Assembly: GCA_017303655.1 (NCBI GenBank)
Contig: JAFLCE010000006.1
Coordinates: forward strand, 1-64,000
DNA from: Anaerolineae bacterium
GTDB lineage: Bacteria > Chloroflexota > Anaerolineae > Anaerolineales > Villigracilaceae
Direction of reading: 5' to 3'
DNA: 64,000 nucleotides
Shown here piece by piece: positions 1-8,631 of the stretch. A program made the translations under genes and the position numbers. Numbering within the stretch: position 1 is the first letter of the stretch; every line of letters starts with the position of its first letter. The notes under the pieces are model-generated. The model saw only the letters and a program-made list of their open reading frames with translations, had not been told where the DNA came from and ran no database searches.

Positions 1-1306
1 GGAGCTGTTCACGCCAATCTGGGCGCACAAGCAAGCCTTGGATGTTGTCGCAAATTTTTCGTAGGGTGGGGACGTCCGTCTGGTTTTGGTAGGATTCGAT
101 CAACGGCTCATATTGCTGACGAATGTCATCGGCTTGATTTGGGGGGGCGGTCATGCCGTCGGCGAGTTTGAGCGCTTCGAGGTATTCCTGTGCGGCTTCG
201 GGGTAGCCGACCTTTTTGATCATGATCTGACCCAGCAACAGGCGAGATGCTAAAGCATAATCAATATGCTTGACGGCATTTTGCAGGAAACGTTGTGCGC
301 TTTCGTAGCGCTCGCTTTTGTAGCGCATTAGCCCGAGGTTGTAATACAAAGCTGGGTTGTGCAACCCGGCATTGTGGGCAGCTTCTAATTCTTCGGCTGC
401 CTGGCTTTCATTGCCTTTGGATTGAGCATCAATTGCCTGACCCAGATGGAGAATGACTGTGACTTGTTCGGACTGATTCGAGATCGACCCCGTACCGCGC
501 ATGATGGCAGAGAGACCTTTGCGGTCTTGTGCGGCGGAGCTGCTATCGTCGGAGAAATCGAAGAGGAACTCTGCCAGTTGAGTCAACGCTTTTTGGCGGG
601 CTTCCGCGATCGGGTCCATGCCGGAGGCGGCTTTTTGCGGCTGCTGCAGTTGTTTCACCTGCGCCATGCGGATAGGTCCCGTTCCGCCTTTGGCGCGCAA
701 TGGTTTCGGTAATAGTTGACCGGTTTTGAGCAAGGTTTGGGCTTGCCTTACTTCGGCGCTGTTCGGCAGGAGGGATTGAGCTTTGGTGACCATCTCCTGG
801 GTTTTTTCGCCATTGCCTGCCCGTTGCAAGATACTGGCGATGGCGAGGTATTCCATCACAGCTTGTTGTTGGTGACCCAGCCGTTCATGAACTTGTGCAA
901 GGCGCGAGTGGGCGATGGCATTTTCAGGGTTGATGCTGGTGACATGCACCCAGTTTTCAAGTGCTTTTTCGGTGTCGCGCTGTTTCAGAAATAGATCACC
1001 CGCACGCAGGGCGGCTTCAACTGCAGTTTTCAAGTCGCCGACCCGCTCTGAAAGATGCGCCACTTTCTCCACCGAGACGGGGTCATCGGGTGACAGTTTC
1101 ACAACACGTAGATAGATCTGTAGGGCTTCATCCACGTTGTTTTGCTGATACAAAGCAAGCCCAAGGCTGTTCAGGGCTTTGGGGTTATCTGGGAATTCTT
1201 CGAGGGCACGGCGATAGGCGCTGGCGGCTTTAGACCATTCCTGGTCCCAGGCAGCAGAATGTCCCTCGTTCATGGCTTTTTGAAAGATGTTTTCTCGTCC
1301 GGGCAT
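1..1306 (-). CDS. TPR-repeat protein, 3' part outside window
   Basis: The open frame runs from an ATG at 1306 to the window edge (435 codons seen, no stop), so the gene is partial. The translation starts MPGRENIFQKAMNEG and shows successive tetratricopeptide-type helix pairs, for example WSKAASAYRRALEEFPDNPKA at the N-terminus and ALYYNLGLMRYKSERYESA further on. A polar Gln/Pro/Ala linker lies near residues 200-240. TPR arrays are protein-protein scaffolds; the partner is not visible. No signal peptide is seen, so it is probably cytoplasmic. The start is supported by TAAAAT at 1319-1314, 7 nt before the ATG with no SD site, which predicts a leaderless mRNA. Function beyond scaffold is unknown. 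Confidence 0.85.
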   Translation of the reverse strand, partial: MPGRENIFQKAMNEGHSAAWDQEWSKAASAYRRALEEFPDNPKALNSLGLALYQQNNVDEALQIYLRVVKLSPDDPVSVEKVAHLSERVGDLKTAVEAALRAGDLFLKQRDTEKALENWVHVTSINPENAIAHSRLAQVHERLGHQQQAVMEYLAIASILQRAGNGEKTQEMVTKAQSLLPNSAEVRQAQTLLKTGQLLPKPLRAKGGTGPIRMAQVKQLQQPQKAASGMDPIAEARQKALTQLAEFLFDFSDDSSSAAQDRKGLSAIMRGTGSISNQSEQVTVILHLGQAIDAQSKGNESQAAEELEAAHNAGLHNPALYYNLGLMRYKSERYESAQRFLQNAVKHIDYALASRLLLGQIMIKKVGYPEAAQEYLEALKLADGMTAPPNQADDIRQQYEPLIESYQNQTDVPTLRKICDNIQGLLVRPDWREQL

Positions 1307-1620
1307 AATGATTATTTTACTTTCACAGTCCGTTTTGTAGGTGTTTAGGAATTATAACTGTATCCGGGCTCTTTGGAGCCGTTTTGTAAATAAATCTGAA
1401 ATTTCACTATGAAACCACAATTTTCAGCGGTAATATTATGGCAAGCGACCAACGCTGTAAGTGCCAAGGACGGTTAAATTAAGTAGTGATTAGACTTTAT
1501 CGGAAATAAAATCGGGACATGGTCAATTAGGATTTACTAACTGGAATTCTCTCAATGAAGTTTTTGTTGATATGTATATGAATTGGGTGTCTATCTTTTT
1601 CTGTAAGGAGAGATGTATTC
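1307..1620. other. intergenic, A+T-rich, no gene seen
   Basis: This 314-bp gap separates divergent genes. It holds the minus-strand -10 (TAAAAT, 1319-1314) of the TPR gene and, at its right end, an AAGGAG SD (1605-1610) for the lipoprotein at 1621. No convincing hairpin, RNA or ORF was seen in the rest. Confidence 0.5.
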
Positions 1621-2589
1621 ATGAGAAAAATCGCTTTTCTACAATTAGTTTTACTAATTGTTATCTGCTTCATCCTTGCCGGTTGTTCGCCAAAGTATCC
1701 GCATGCGGATACTTTGGTTCCTGTTTCTACATACACAGCATTACCAACCTTGACTATCACGCCGATAAGTACGCCTACATTTATTGCAACACCAACTTTG
1801 TTCCAAGCAACTCCAGTAAACACAATGACATTTGAGGAACAAAAGGACTTTGTTAAGGAATTTATGTCTAATAGTGGCGATTGCCGCCTACCTTGCTGGT
1901 GGAGTATATCCCCTGGTCAGACATGGGAAGACGCTGAAAAAAGAATTCATAACTTAAACGGTAGTTTAATAGAAGTATTTCCTGGTTATGATTCTGAAAC
2001 CATAGTTTATATTATTGGTATTAAAGATACATCGCCTATTGATAATTTGCATCTTGAAAAGAAGCAGGGCATAGTTTATGCATGGCATGTTTTAGACACA
2101 GGCGGAGTAATAGACCCTGATAGATTTGGTCGTAATTGGAAAAATTATTCCGTTCAAAAGATAATGAATAGATATGGGGAACCTAATAGAATTTTGCTCA
2201 ACAGTAGCCCTTCCTACAATTCTCAAGCGTATGGAATTTATTACTTATGGTTATTTTATGACAAAATTGGGTTTTCAATATTATACAACTCAAGAATCCC
2301 CAGACATTTTTCAAATTTAGCCTATTTTGATATTTGCCCTGGCACAGACCCTCTTTTAAATATCGAACTAAATATGCAGTCTCCCGATAATCCTTTGCCA
2401 TTGGATAGATTTGACCAAACTCTTGAAGACGTGAGAATAAGTACAGAGATTGGTAAACTTATTGTGGTTCGTTCTTTTCAAGAAGCAACGGGTTTAAGTA
2501 ATGAGGAGATTTATCAAACCTTTATGCATGAGAAAGATCCCTGCTTTGCTATCCCATCTGATATTTGGATGGGTAATAGCACGCCATAA
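1621..2589 (+). CDS. putative lipoprotein, unknown function
   Basis: The 322-aa protein begins with a Lys/Arg-tipped hydrophobic segment and a lipobox (ILAGC, Cys near residue 22), so it should be lipid-anchored outside the membrane. A Thr/Pro-rich spacer (residues ~35-65) follows, then a globular part with three or four Cys residues. No family was recognised. The start is fixed by AAGGAG at 1605-1610, 10 nt before ATG. The gene is visibly more A+T-rich than polA next to it, which hints at transfer. A perfect 28-bp palindrome lies inside its 5' end at 1690-1717. Convergent with polA. Confidence 0.75.
   Translation: MRKIAFLQLVLLIVICFILAGCSPKYPHADTLVPVSTYTALPTLTITPISTPTFIATPTLFQATPVNTMTFEEQKDFVKEFMSNSGDCRLPCWWSISPGQTWEDAEKRIHNLNGSLIEVFPGYDSETIVYIIGIKDTSPIDNLHLEKKQGIVYAWHVLDTGGVIDPDRFGRNWKNYSVQKIMNRYGEPNRILLNSSPSYNSQAYGIYYLWLFYDKIGFSILYNSRIPRHFSNLAYFDICPGTDPLLNIELNMQSPDNPLPLDRFDQTLEDVRISTEIGKLIVVRSFQEATGLSNEEIYQTFMHEKDPCFAIPSDIWMGNSTP
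1690..1717. repeat. perfect 28-bp palindrome inside a lipoprotein gene
   Basis: The 14-nt half-site CCAAAGTATCCGCA is followed immediately by its exact reverse complement, with no spacer. It lies in frame right after the lipobox Cys codon and encodes SPKYPHADTLV. No second copy was found in the window. Confidence 0.9.
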
Positions 2590-2677
2590 TAAAAAATCTT
2601 CTGACGGTCAGTGCCTTTAATATCACCTCCACCGAAAAGACAACCACCATCGTGTATGGACTGGGTCCCATCGCCAA

Positions 2678-5488
2678 TTACCCAATCACTTCCATTTCGC
2701 CCCAACTGATACCGGCGCGTGCTTCCGTCTCCAGCGGGATGCTCATTGGGTAAGCCGTTGCCATCGTCGTTTGCACAACCTTGGCAGTTTCATCAATTTC
2801 TTTTTTCGGCACTTCCAGCACTAATTCATCATGCACTTGCAAAAGCATTTTTGCTTTCAGTCCAGCCGCCTTCAATGCCGGTGGGATCTTCAACATGGCG
2901 ATCTTCATGATGTCTGCCGCTGTGCCTTGGATGGGGGCGTTGATGGCTTCACGCTCTTCACGGTTCTTTACCTGAACCGGCGCTTGGCTCTGCAATGCTG
3001 GGAAGTAACGCCTACGCCCAAGCAGAGTCTCCACGTATCCGATTTCTGCGGCTTGACGGCGAATGCCGTCTAAATATTTTTTCACACCGGGGAATTTCTT
3101 GAAATAGGCTTTCACAAAATCTTCAGACTCTGCCAGAGTTAAACCGGTCGAGTGCATCAACCCAAAAGCGGACATGCCATAGATCAAACCGAAGTTGATG
3201 GCTTTGGAATGACGACGCATGTCTTTGGTTACTGTATCAAGTGGAATGTCATAAATGGCGGCGGCGGTTGTGGAGTGGATGTCTTCTCCCGCACGGAATG
3301 CCGCCAGCATGGCTTCATCTTCTGCCATGTGCGCTACGATGCGAAGTTCGATCTGCGAGTAATCAACCGATAGAAGTAAATTGCCTTTATCGGCAATAAA
3401 GCCATTGCGGACTTTTCGTCCTGTTTCGGTGCGAATGGGGATGTTTTGCAGATTCGGGTTGTTGGACGAGAGTCGCCCGGTCACCGCGCCGATCTGACTA
3501 TAGGAGGTATGCACACGCCCCGTCACCGGGTTGATGGCTGCGGGCAGTGCATCCACATAGGTGGATTTCAACTTGGAGAGTTCGCGGTGTTCAAGGATAA
3601 AGTCCAAGACCTGGTGTTGACCACGCATCGCATCGAGCACGTCGGCTGAGGTGGAGTAAAAGCCCGTGGAGGTTTTGCGTCCCTTGTCGGGTGGTTCGAG
3701 GCGCAAGTGATTAAAGAGCACATCGGAAAGCTGCTGTGGGGAATTGATATTGAAGGTCTTGCCGACATGCCCGAAGATTTCTTTTTCGATCTCTGCCAGT
3801 CGCGTGGCAAGCTCAACCGACATCTTCCCAAAGAAATCGGTATCGATCAACGCGCCGGTCATTTCCATATCGGCGAGGACGGCGGTCAACGGCATGTCGA
3901 TCTCGTCTAGGATTTTTTGTCCGCCTACTTTTTTTAATTCTTTTTCCTCAATCGCCAGCAATCGCAAAGTGGTCTCGGCATCGGCGGCGGCATAATTGGC
4001 AACCGCTTCAATGGCGACCTCTGCCATACTAATCTGCTTCTTGCCCTTGCCGATCAGTTCTTCGATGTGGGTCATCTCTTCGCCCAGCCGAAACTCAGAA
4101 AGATTTTTCAACCCCAACTGGCGCGAGGATGGATCCACGATGAATTCTGCCAGCATGGTATCGAAGGTCAGTGGGGAGATGGTAAGCCCGTAGCGAGCGA
4201 GCATGATGAAATCGTATTTGGCATTGTGTGCCACTTTGCCGATCTTCGGGTTCGTCATGGACGGTTTGATGGCGGCGATGATTTTTTCAATCGGCAGGTT
4301 ATTTCCACTCGTGTGCCCAACAGGAATGTAATAGCCCGTGCCAGCTTTCACCGAAAGTGAAATGCCGACTAGGTCTGCATTCATTTCTTCAGTACCGGTG
4401 GTTTCTGTATCAAACGAAATCACCTCGGCTTGGTCAAGTTCTTTTGCCAGGCTTTTTAGTTTTTCTTCGTTATCTACAATGATCACTTCAATGTTCGAAG
4501 GTTTGACCATCACAGCAACGGGCTGAGGTGCTTCAGCGAACATGGTCATCTGCCCGGCTTTGTTCTTGCCTGTTTTTACCTTGGGCGTCGTTGACTCGCT
4601 TGCGAGAGTCCCGCCGCTGATGGCTGGCACCTTGGTCACCAAGGTTTTGAATTCCATTTCTTTAAAGAAAGTTTCCAGAGTCGACCCGTCAAAGGGTTTG
4701 ACTTTGGCATCTTCGAGACTGAACTTAAGCTTGAGGTCTGTTTCGATGCGTGCCAGGTCACGGCTCATATAGGCGGTTTCTTTGCTAGCTTCGAATTTCC
4801 CCTGCCAACGTTTCTCTACCTGGTCGAGGTTGGCATAGATGGCATCGAGAGTTTGGAACTTTTCAAGTAGAGCAACAGCTGTTTTCTCGCCCACACCTTT
4901 TACACCGGGAATATTATCGGAGGTGTCACCGACGATGGCTTTGTAATCAACCACTTGATTCGGACGCACGCCGAGCTTTTTGATCACATCCGCATCAGTG
5001 ATATAGGTTTGGTCATCGCCTGCAAGATAAACGGCTGTCCGTTCGTTGACCAGTTGCAGCAGGTCGCGGTCACCGGTAATGATCTTCACGCCCAAGCCTT
5101 CTGCGGCGGCTATTTTAGCGACACTGCCCAACACATCATCGGCTTCATAGCCGTCCATTTCGAGGCGTGGAATGTGAAAGGCATCCACCATCTCACGGAT
5201 GCGCCCGATCTGTGTCCGCAAATCATCGGGCATTTTCTCACGGGTGGCTTTGTATTCAGGGAAGATCTGGTCACGGAAGGTCTTGCCCACATCAAAGGCA
5301 ACTGCTAAATATTCCGGCTTTTCCTGCTCGAGCACGCGCACGAGTTCACGGGCAAAGCCATACACTCCGGCAGTGGGTTCACCTTTCGAAGTCTGCCAGC
5401 GCGAATTATTTCCACCGCCAGCGGTTAAAGCAAAATACATGCGGTAGGCAAGGGCGTGTCCATCAATTAGATAAAGAGTAGGGGGCAT
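2678..5488 (-). CDS. polA: DNA polymerase I
   Basis: This 936-aa protein has the full Pol I layout. The 5'-3' exonuclease (FEN-like) domain covers about residues 1-270 (start PTLYLIDGHALAYR). The 3'-5' exonuclease domain covers about 335-530, and the polymerase domain runs from about 560 to the end. Proofreading looks active: DTET (ExoI), HNAKYDF (ExoII) and YAAADAE (ExoIII) keep the DEDD acidic residues. Polymerase motif A is VDYSQIELR, motif B is RRHSKAINFGLIYG and motif C is VHDELV. The motif-B Phe is the residue that in E. coli disfavours dideoxynucleotides. It acts in Okazaki fragment processing and repair. No clear SD precedes the start. The 5' neighbour on this strand ends in a terminator at 5553-5582, so polA is probably transcribed alone. 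Confidence 0.98.
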   Translation of the reverse strand: MPPTLYLIDGHALAYRMYFALTAGGGNNSRWQTSKGEPTAGVYGFARELVRVLEQEKPEYLAVAFDVGKTFRDQIFPEYKATREKMPDDLRTQIGRIREMVDAFHIPRLEMDGYEADDVLGSVAKIAAAEGLGVKIITGDRDLLQLVNERTAVYLAGDDQTYITDADVIKKLGVRPNQVVDYKAIVGDTSDNIPGVKGVGEKTAVALLEKFQTLDAIYANLDQVEKRWQGKFEASKETAYMSRDLARIETDLKLKFSLEDAKVKPFDGSTLETFFKEMEFKTLVTKVPAISGGTLASESTTPKVKTGKNKAGQMTMFAEAPQPVAVMVKPSNIEVIIVDNEEKLKSLAKELDQAEVISFDTETTGTEEMNADLVGISLSVKAGTGYYIPVGHTSGNNLPIEKIIAAIKPSMTNPKIGKVAHNAKYDFIMLARYGLTISPLTFDTMLAEFIVDPSSRQLGLKNLSEFRLGEEMTHIEELIGKGKKQISMAEVAIEAVANYAAADAETTLRLLAIEEKELKKVGGQKILDEIDMPLTAVLADMEMTGALIDTDFFGKMSVELATRLAEIEKEIFGHVGKTFNINSPQQLSDVLFNHLRLEPPDKGRKTSTGFYSTSADVLDAMRGQHQVLDFILEHRELSKLKSTYVDALPAAINPVTGRVHTSYSQIGAVTGRLSSNNPNLQNIPIRTETGRKVRNGFIADKGNLLLSVDYSQIELRIVAHMAEDEAMLAAFRAGEDIHSTTAAAIYDIPLDTVTKDMRRHSKAINFGLIYGMSAFGLMHSTGLTLAESEDFVKAYFKKFPGVKKYLDGIRRQAAEIGYVETLLGRRRYFPALQSQAPVQVKNREEREAINAPIQGTAADIMKIAMLKIPPALKAAGLKAKMLLQVHDELVLEVPKKEIDETAKVVQTTMATAYPMSIPLETEARAGISWGEMEVIG

Positions 5489-5552
5489 GAAGATATATCC
5501 GGTGAGTTAGTAGGTCAGGTTAATTGTTTGCATTCCGTCATGATATAAAACA

Positions 5553-5582
5553 AAACGCAGAGCAATTATACTCTGCGTTTTT
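5553..5582 (-). terminator. intrinsic terminator between the 5606-7234 gene and polA
   Basis: An 11-bp perfect stem (AAAACGCAGAG / CTCTGCGTTTT) with an 8-nt loop. T-runs follow on both strands, so it may work both ways. On the minus strand it ends the upstream gene and insulates polA. Confidence 0.85.
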
Positions 5583-5605
5583 TATTTTAGAACTTTTGTT
5601 TCAGA

Positions 5606-7234
5606 TTAGCGCGAGGAGGGTGTATCTTCCATGCCCTGGCGTTGACGGGTCTGCCTAATATAGTCACGCACCAGTTGTGGCGGGTGAGGTTGCGAACCGC
5701 CCATGATCAAATACCCAGGTGCCCAAAAATCACCAGATGGATTTTCACGCTTCATACGTGGGAACTCGCTGAAAATCTTTTCCGAAGTTTGCTGACGCAT
5801 AATGCGCATCAGATGCCCCGGCGAGGTATTCGGCTGCACATTCACGACCCATTGCAAATATTCAGGGCGTACGGCTAAAAATTCCAGCCGCCAGCCGAAG
5901 GCAATGCAGATCGTCGGCAGCCATTCGCCCATATGGTCAGAAAGATCGCCCGTCAGATAATGCGACGAAAAACGCGGCACTAGCAGGCAGGCGTAGGTCA
6001 AATGATACATGCCCGCCGAAATCGGTTCCACAACAAGTTTACGAGCCGCTTCGGTAGTGCTGCTTTCGCGGGTGGAGTCGCTGTCACCAGGCAATGGTCT
6101 CAGGATGGGCGTTGCCGGTCGTGCCTTGGGCTGGGATGGAGCCGTTACCTCCACATCATCAAAGGCTGTTTGTGTTTCGCTTCTCGGCTCGGACGTTGGA
6201 ACAGGTCCAGTTGCCCGGGCTTGATTCCTCGGGAGAGCGGGGGATGGGTCACGACTGAAAACAGAAGCATTCGATAACGAGTCAGATACACGAGTCTGAT
6301 TCGGGTCGATCACTTCTTGTGATCTGCGCGGCATATCGAAGAGGCGTGAGGTAGAAGGTTCTGGGTTGGGAGCGGGGATATCCGACAGAATGTTCGCAAT
6401 GGGGGGAATATCCATCGCATCGCCTTCATCCATATCGCTGATATCGTGATCTGGTTTATAAGATGATTGGGACGAGCGTGGGTCTTGTTTTTCAGTACCG
6501 AAATTATTGAGGAGTTGACTTGCCTGGCTGCGAATCGTGCTAAAGGGAGTCTCAGCATCGAAAACAAGAGCAAGCACGGCGTCGGAGGTGAGGCGCGTGG
6601 CATAGAGCATATGCTCCGCTTTGGTGCTTTCGAGTCGGATAAAGCGTAGAAGATCAGAACCCTTTTGTCCATCCCAATTGCGGGTAACGGTTTGAGCCAC
6701 TTCCTTGGCAGCGTTTTGAGAGAGACCACCGGCATACGCCCAGAGGTCGCTTTTTTTCGTGATCAACGCTGCTTGAGCGGAAGACTCAAGGGTGAGACGT
6801 GTGAGATGCTGTGCCGCTTTATTAGGCTCACTGAGCCACGGCATAAATTGAACCGTATTGGATGGCGGAACGTTTGCAGACGATTGTGGCTGACTGATCG
6901 CATTCATAAAATCTGACATCCTAAAGGGTTTACGTACCATGATCCACGGGCGCAGCGAGTCGAAAGCTGGCGGAGACCCATGTTCTTCGCAAAGTAAAAT
7001 TAAATTGATGCTGGCGCGTACCGTACGTAACGCCGTGCCGATCTCTAACACCCAATCTTCACCGAGCGCCACATCCAACATGGCGATGGGGGCGCCGATC
7101 TCGTTCGAACGCACAATGGCAGATGCCTTGTTGTTGACAACATGGACCCGATAGAGTTTTGTTTCGTCCAAACCACGGCGAATGCTTTCGCCTAGGCTGG
7201 CAGAAGGGGTGACGAGCAATAAATCAGCTGGCAT
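5606..7234 (-). CDS. receiver-like / roadblock-like / degenerate TnpA (Y1, IS200-like) fusion
   Basis: The 542-aa protein appears to have three domains. Residues ~1-115 look like a response-regulator receiver: strand LLLVT, AMLDVA with Asp54 at the phospho-acceptor position, and VRKPF with Lys102. Residues ~140-250 resemble a roadblock/LC7 fold (AALITKKSDLWAYAGGLS; DAVLALVFDAETPFSTIR). After a Pro/Ser-rich linker, residues ~404-542 match the IS200/REP-associated TnpA fold (GMYHLTYACLLVPRF, FWAPGYLIMGG, VRDYIRQTRQRQ). The catalytic HUH position, normally HxH, reads LQW (about 460-462), while the Tyr position (Y525 in DYIRQ) is kept. It is therefore probably not a transposase but a domesticated nucleic-acid-binding protein under signal control. 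Domain assignments are by eye. No flanking IS ends were seen. Its start lies 15 nt below a predicted transcription start. Confidence 0.7.
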   Translation of the reverse strand: MPADLLLVTPSASLGESIRRGLDETKLYRVHVVNNKASAIVRSNEIGAPIAMLDVALGEDWVLEIGTALRTVRASINLILLCEEHGSPPAFDSLRPWIMVRKPFRMSDFMNAISQPQSSANVPPSNTVQFMPWLSEPNKAAQHLTRLTLESSAQAALITKKSDLWAYAGGLSQNAAKEVAQTVTRNWDGQKGSDLLRFIRLESTKAEHMLYATRLTSDAVLALVFDAETPFSTIRSQASQLLNNFGTEKQDPRSSQSSYKPDHDISDMDEGDAMDIPPIANILSDIPAPNPEPSTSRLFDMPRRSQEVIDPNQTRVSDSLSNASVFSRDPSPALPRNQARATGPVPTSEPRSETQTAFDDVEVTAPSQPKARPATPILRPLPGDSDSTRESSTTEAARKLVVEPISAGMYHLTYACLLVPRFSSHYLTGDLSDHMGEWLPTICIAFGWRLEFLAVRPEYLQWVVNVQPNTSPGHLMRIMRQQTSEKIFSEFPRMKRENPSGDFWAPGYLIMGGSQPHPPQLVRDYIRQTRQRQGMEDTPSSR

Positions 7235-7240
7235 TTCTTA

Positions 7241-7261
7241 AAGTGTAACACTTCTATTATA
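7241..7261 (-). promoter_or_regulatory. -10 box and operator-like palindrome for the TnpA-like fusion gene
   Basis: TATAAT lies at 7261-7256 on the minus strand. Just downstream, 7241-7253 reads AAGTGTAACACTT, a 6-bp inverted repeat around one base, which would overlap the transcription start and could be a repressor site. Confidence 0.5.
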
Positions 7262-7311
7262 CGCCTGCAAGGAAACCCGAACGGGCTTTCTCATCATTTT
7301 TGTCAAGAACT

Positions 7312-7905
7312 TCATAAAATTTCCCCAAAATTAGCATTTTTAGCTTTGCCAGGGTCAAACCGACCGGGTTCTTCCTTGATGCCCAGCAGCGCCATCAGCA
7401 CTTCAGGCGGGATATCCGCTTCGGGTAGGTCAGTCTTGTATAACTGCTCGTTCTCGGCACGTTCGCGCAGGCTCTTCCAGAGCAGGTTTCGTTCTTCGCC
7501 TTCCACCACCAGATCGTTCAATGTTTTTGCATTGAGCAGATATTCGCCAGTTGAATAAAGAAAGGTTAGCCGTTTCCACTTATCGGTGTGGATGGGCTCC
7601 TTCAACTTCTCCAACCCGCCTAGCTGGATTTTGAAATACTCCTCTTTGGCACGGGGATGATCGGACTCATCTTTGAGTAATTCGCCTCTGGTAGTTAATT
7701 CGTGCCCCCGCACCTGAGCGATGTATTCGACTTGCCCGCCTCTTTCGCCGAAGGAAGTGGGTTGGTAGAACGCGAGATAATCCACGCTGACAACTTTCGG
7801 CGCGCTCTTCAATGGGATGCGATACCAGCCGAGTAACCGTGCGATCTCCATATCACGCGGAGTTGGTAGCAGGCAGACGAGAATTAAGTCTGTGGGTTTG
7901 AGCAT
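7312..7905 (-). CDS. conserved-looking hypothetical protein
   Basis: The 197-aa soluble protein starts MLKPTDLILVCLLPTPRDME. It contains RLLGWYRIPLKSAPKVVSVD and an aromatic/charged middle (YFKIQLGGLEKL, WKRLTFLYST). There is no signal peptide or membrane segment. No family was recognised with confidence. It is read divergently from the membrane protein at 7926 with only 20 bp between the two start codons. The -10 at 7917-7912 sits 6 nt before the ATG and there is no SD, so the message should be leaderless. Paired regulation with the divergent gene is likely, but its role is unknown. Confidence 0.7.
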   Translation of the reverse strand: MLKPTDLILVCLLPTPRDMEIARLLGWYRIPLKSAPKVVSVDYLAFYQPTSFGERGGQVEYIAQVRGHELTTRGELLKDESDHPRAKEEYFKIQLGGLEKLKEPIHTDKWKRLTFLYSTGEYLLNAKTLNDLVVEGEERNLLWKSLRERAENEQLYKTDLPEADIPPEVLMALLGIKEEPGRFDPGKAKNANFGEIL

Positions 7906-7911
7906 GGGCTC

Positions 7912-7919
7912 ATTATAAT
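7912..7919. promoter_or_regulatory. symmetric bidirectional -10 for two leaderless genes
   Basis: The 8-bp palindrome ATTATAAT contains TATAAT on both strands. On each strand exactly 6 nt separate the hexamer from the A of ATG (7905 minus, 7926 plus). The whole 22-bp arrangement is symmetric about 7915.5. Confidence 0.75.
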
Positions 7920-7925
7920 ATCTGG

Positions 7926-8555
7926 ATGATGTTCAATCACACTTCTCCCTACGAACGTGTCACTGCCTGGACCGATGTCCTGATGGGTTTACTGGCTGGT
8001 TTTATTGCTTTTCAGCTTTCCCAGATTTCTAGTCTTAAATTCACGGTTTGGATTTGGGCATTCGGACTGCTTGCAATTTCAGCTTTTCTTGGCGCGGTTG
8101 CGCATGGATATGAGATGACGCGCAAAACCAATGACCGGCTATGGATGCCGATCAATTTGTCACTTGGCTTGGCATTGGGTTTGTTCGTAGTGGGGGCGTT
8201 GTTTGATTTGAGCGGCGAGGCGATAGCTCGCATGGCTTTGCCTGTGATGCTTGCGATCGGCTTTGGCTTTTTTCTCATCACCGTTTGGAAGCCTGGTACG
8301 TTCATGACCTTTATTGCCTATGAAGCAATAGCGATGCTGTTTGCATTAGGCGTTTATGTTTATTTACTTTTCACTTCATCGCTGGCGGGCGCAGGCTGGA
8401 TGGTGACCGGGGTGTTGGTGACGGTCATTGCCGCGGCGGTTCAAGCGACGGGCAAGGCGGGGAAGGGCATCTTTTGGTATTTTGATAACAATGGGGTCTT
8501 TCACATTATTCAGATGGCGGGGATGGCTTTGTTGTATTTTGGATTAAACACGTAG
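7926..8555 (+). CDS. multi-pass membrane protein of unknown function
   Basis: The 209-aa protein is almost entirely hydrophobic, with about seven predicted membrane helices (for example TDVLMGLLAGFIAFQLS and AYEAIAMLFALGVYVYLLF). Two His residues sit near helix ends (GAVAHGYEM and NGVFHIIQMAG). This is loosely reminiscent of seven-helix hydrolases of the CREST group, but the motif match is too weak for a call. The start follows a -10 by 6 nt (leaderless), and a second ATG follows directly. The stop codon TAG is supplied by the first bases of the GTAGGGGCG hairpin repeat at 8552, so the repeat probably inserted at, or set, the gene end. Confidence 0.7.
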   Translation: MMFNHTSPYERVTAWTDVLMGLLAGFIAFQLSQISSLKFTVWIWAFGLLAISAFLGAVAHGYEMTRKTNDRLWMPINLSLGLALGLFVVGALFDLSGEAIARMALPVMLAIGFGFFLITVWKPGTFMTFIAYEAIAMLFALGVYVYLLFTSSLAGAGWMVTGVLVTVIAAAVQATGKAGKGIFWYFDNNGVFHIIQMAGMALLYFGLNT

Positions 8556-8619
8556 GGGCGGGGTTACCCCGCCCCTGTATTGTGTTAAACCTCATTGGGC
8601 GCGGAAACCGCGCCCCTAC
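8552..8619. repeat. GTAGGGGCG twin-hairpin repeat, copy 1
   Basis: Two hairpins lie side by side: AGGGGCGGGG-tta-CCCCGCCCCT (8554-8576) and GGGCGCGG-aaa-CCGCGCCC (8597-8615). The 68-bp element is closed by a 9-bp outer inverted repeat, GTAGGGGCG / CGCCCCTAC. Copy 2 is at 10742-10807 and a variant is at 10205-10265. It sits between convergent genes and may double as a terminator. Confidence 0.85.
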
Positions 8620-8631
8620 ATATCTTTTCTT

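Noticed and set aside
2590..2677. Fragment of a YD/RHS-type gene (reads STEKTTTIVYGLGPIANY on plus)
   Set aside because: Only about 30 codons, no start, and its end lies in antisense to polA; resemblance is too weak.
5606..7234. Active IS200/IS605 insertion sequence
   Set aside because: The HUH histidines are missing, the protein is four times longer than TnpA, and no subterminal hairpins or TnpB flank it.
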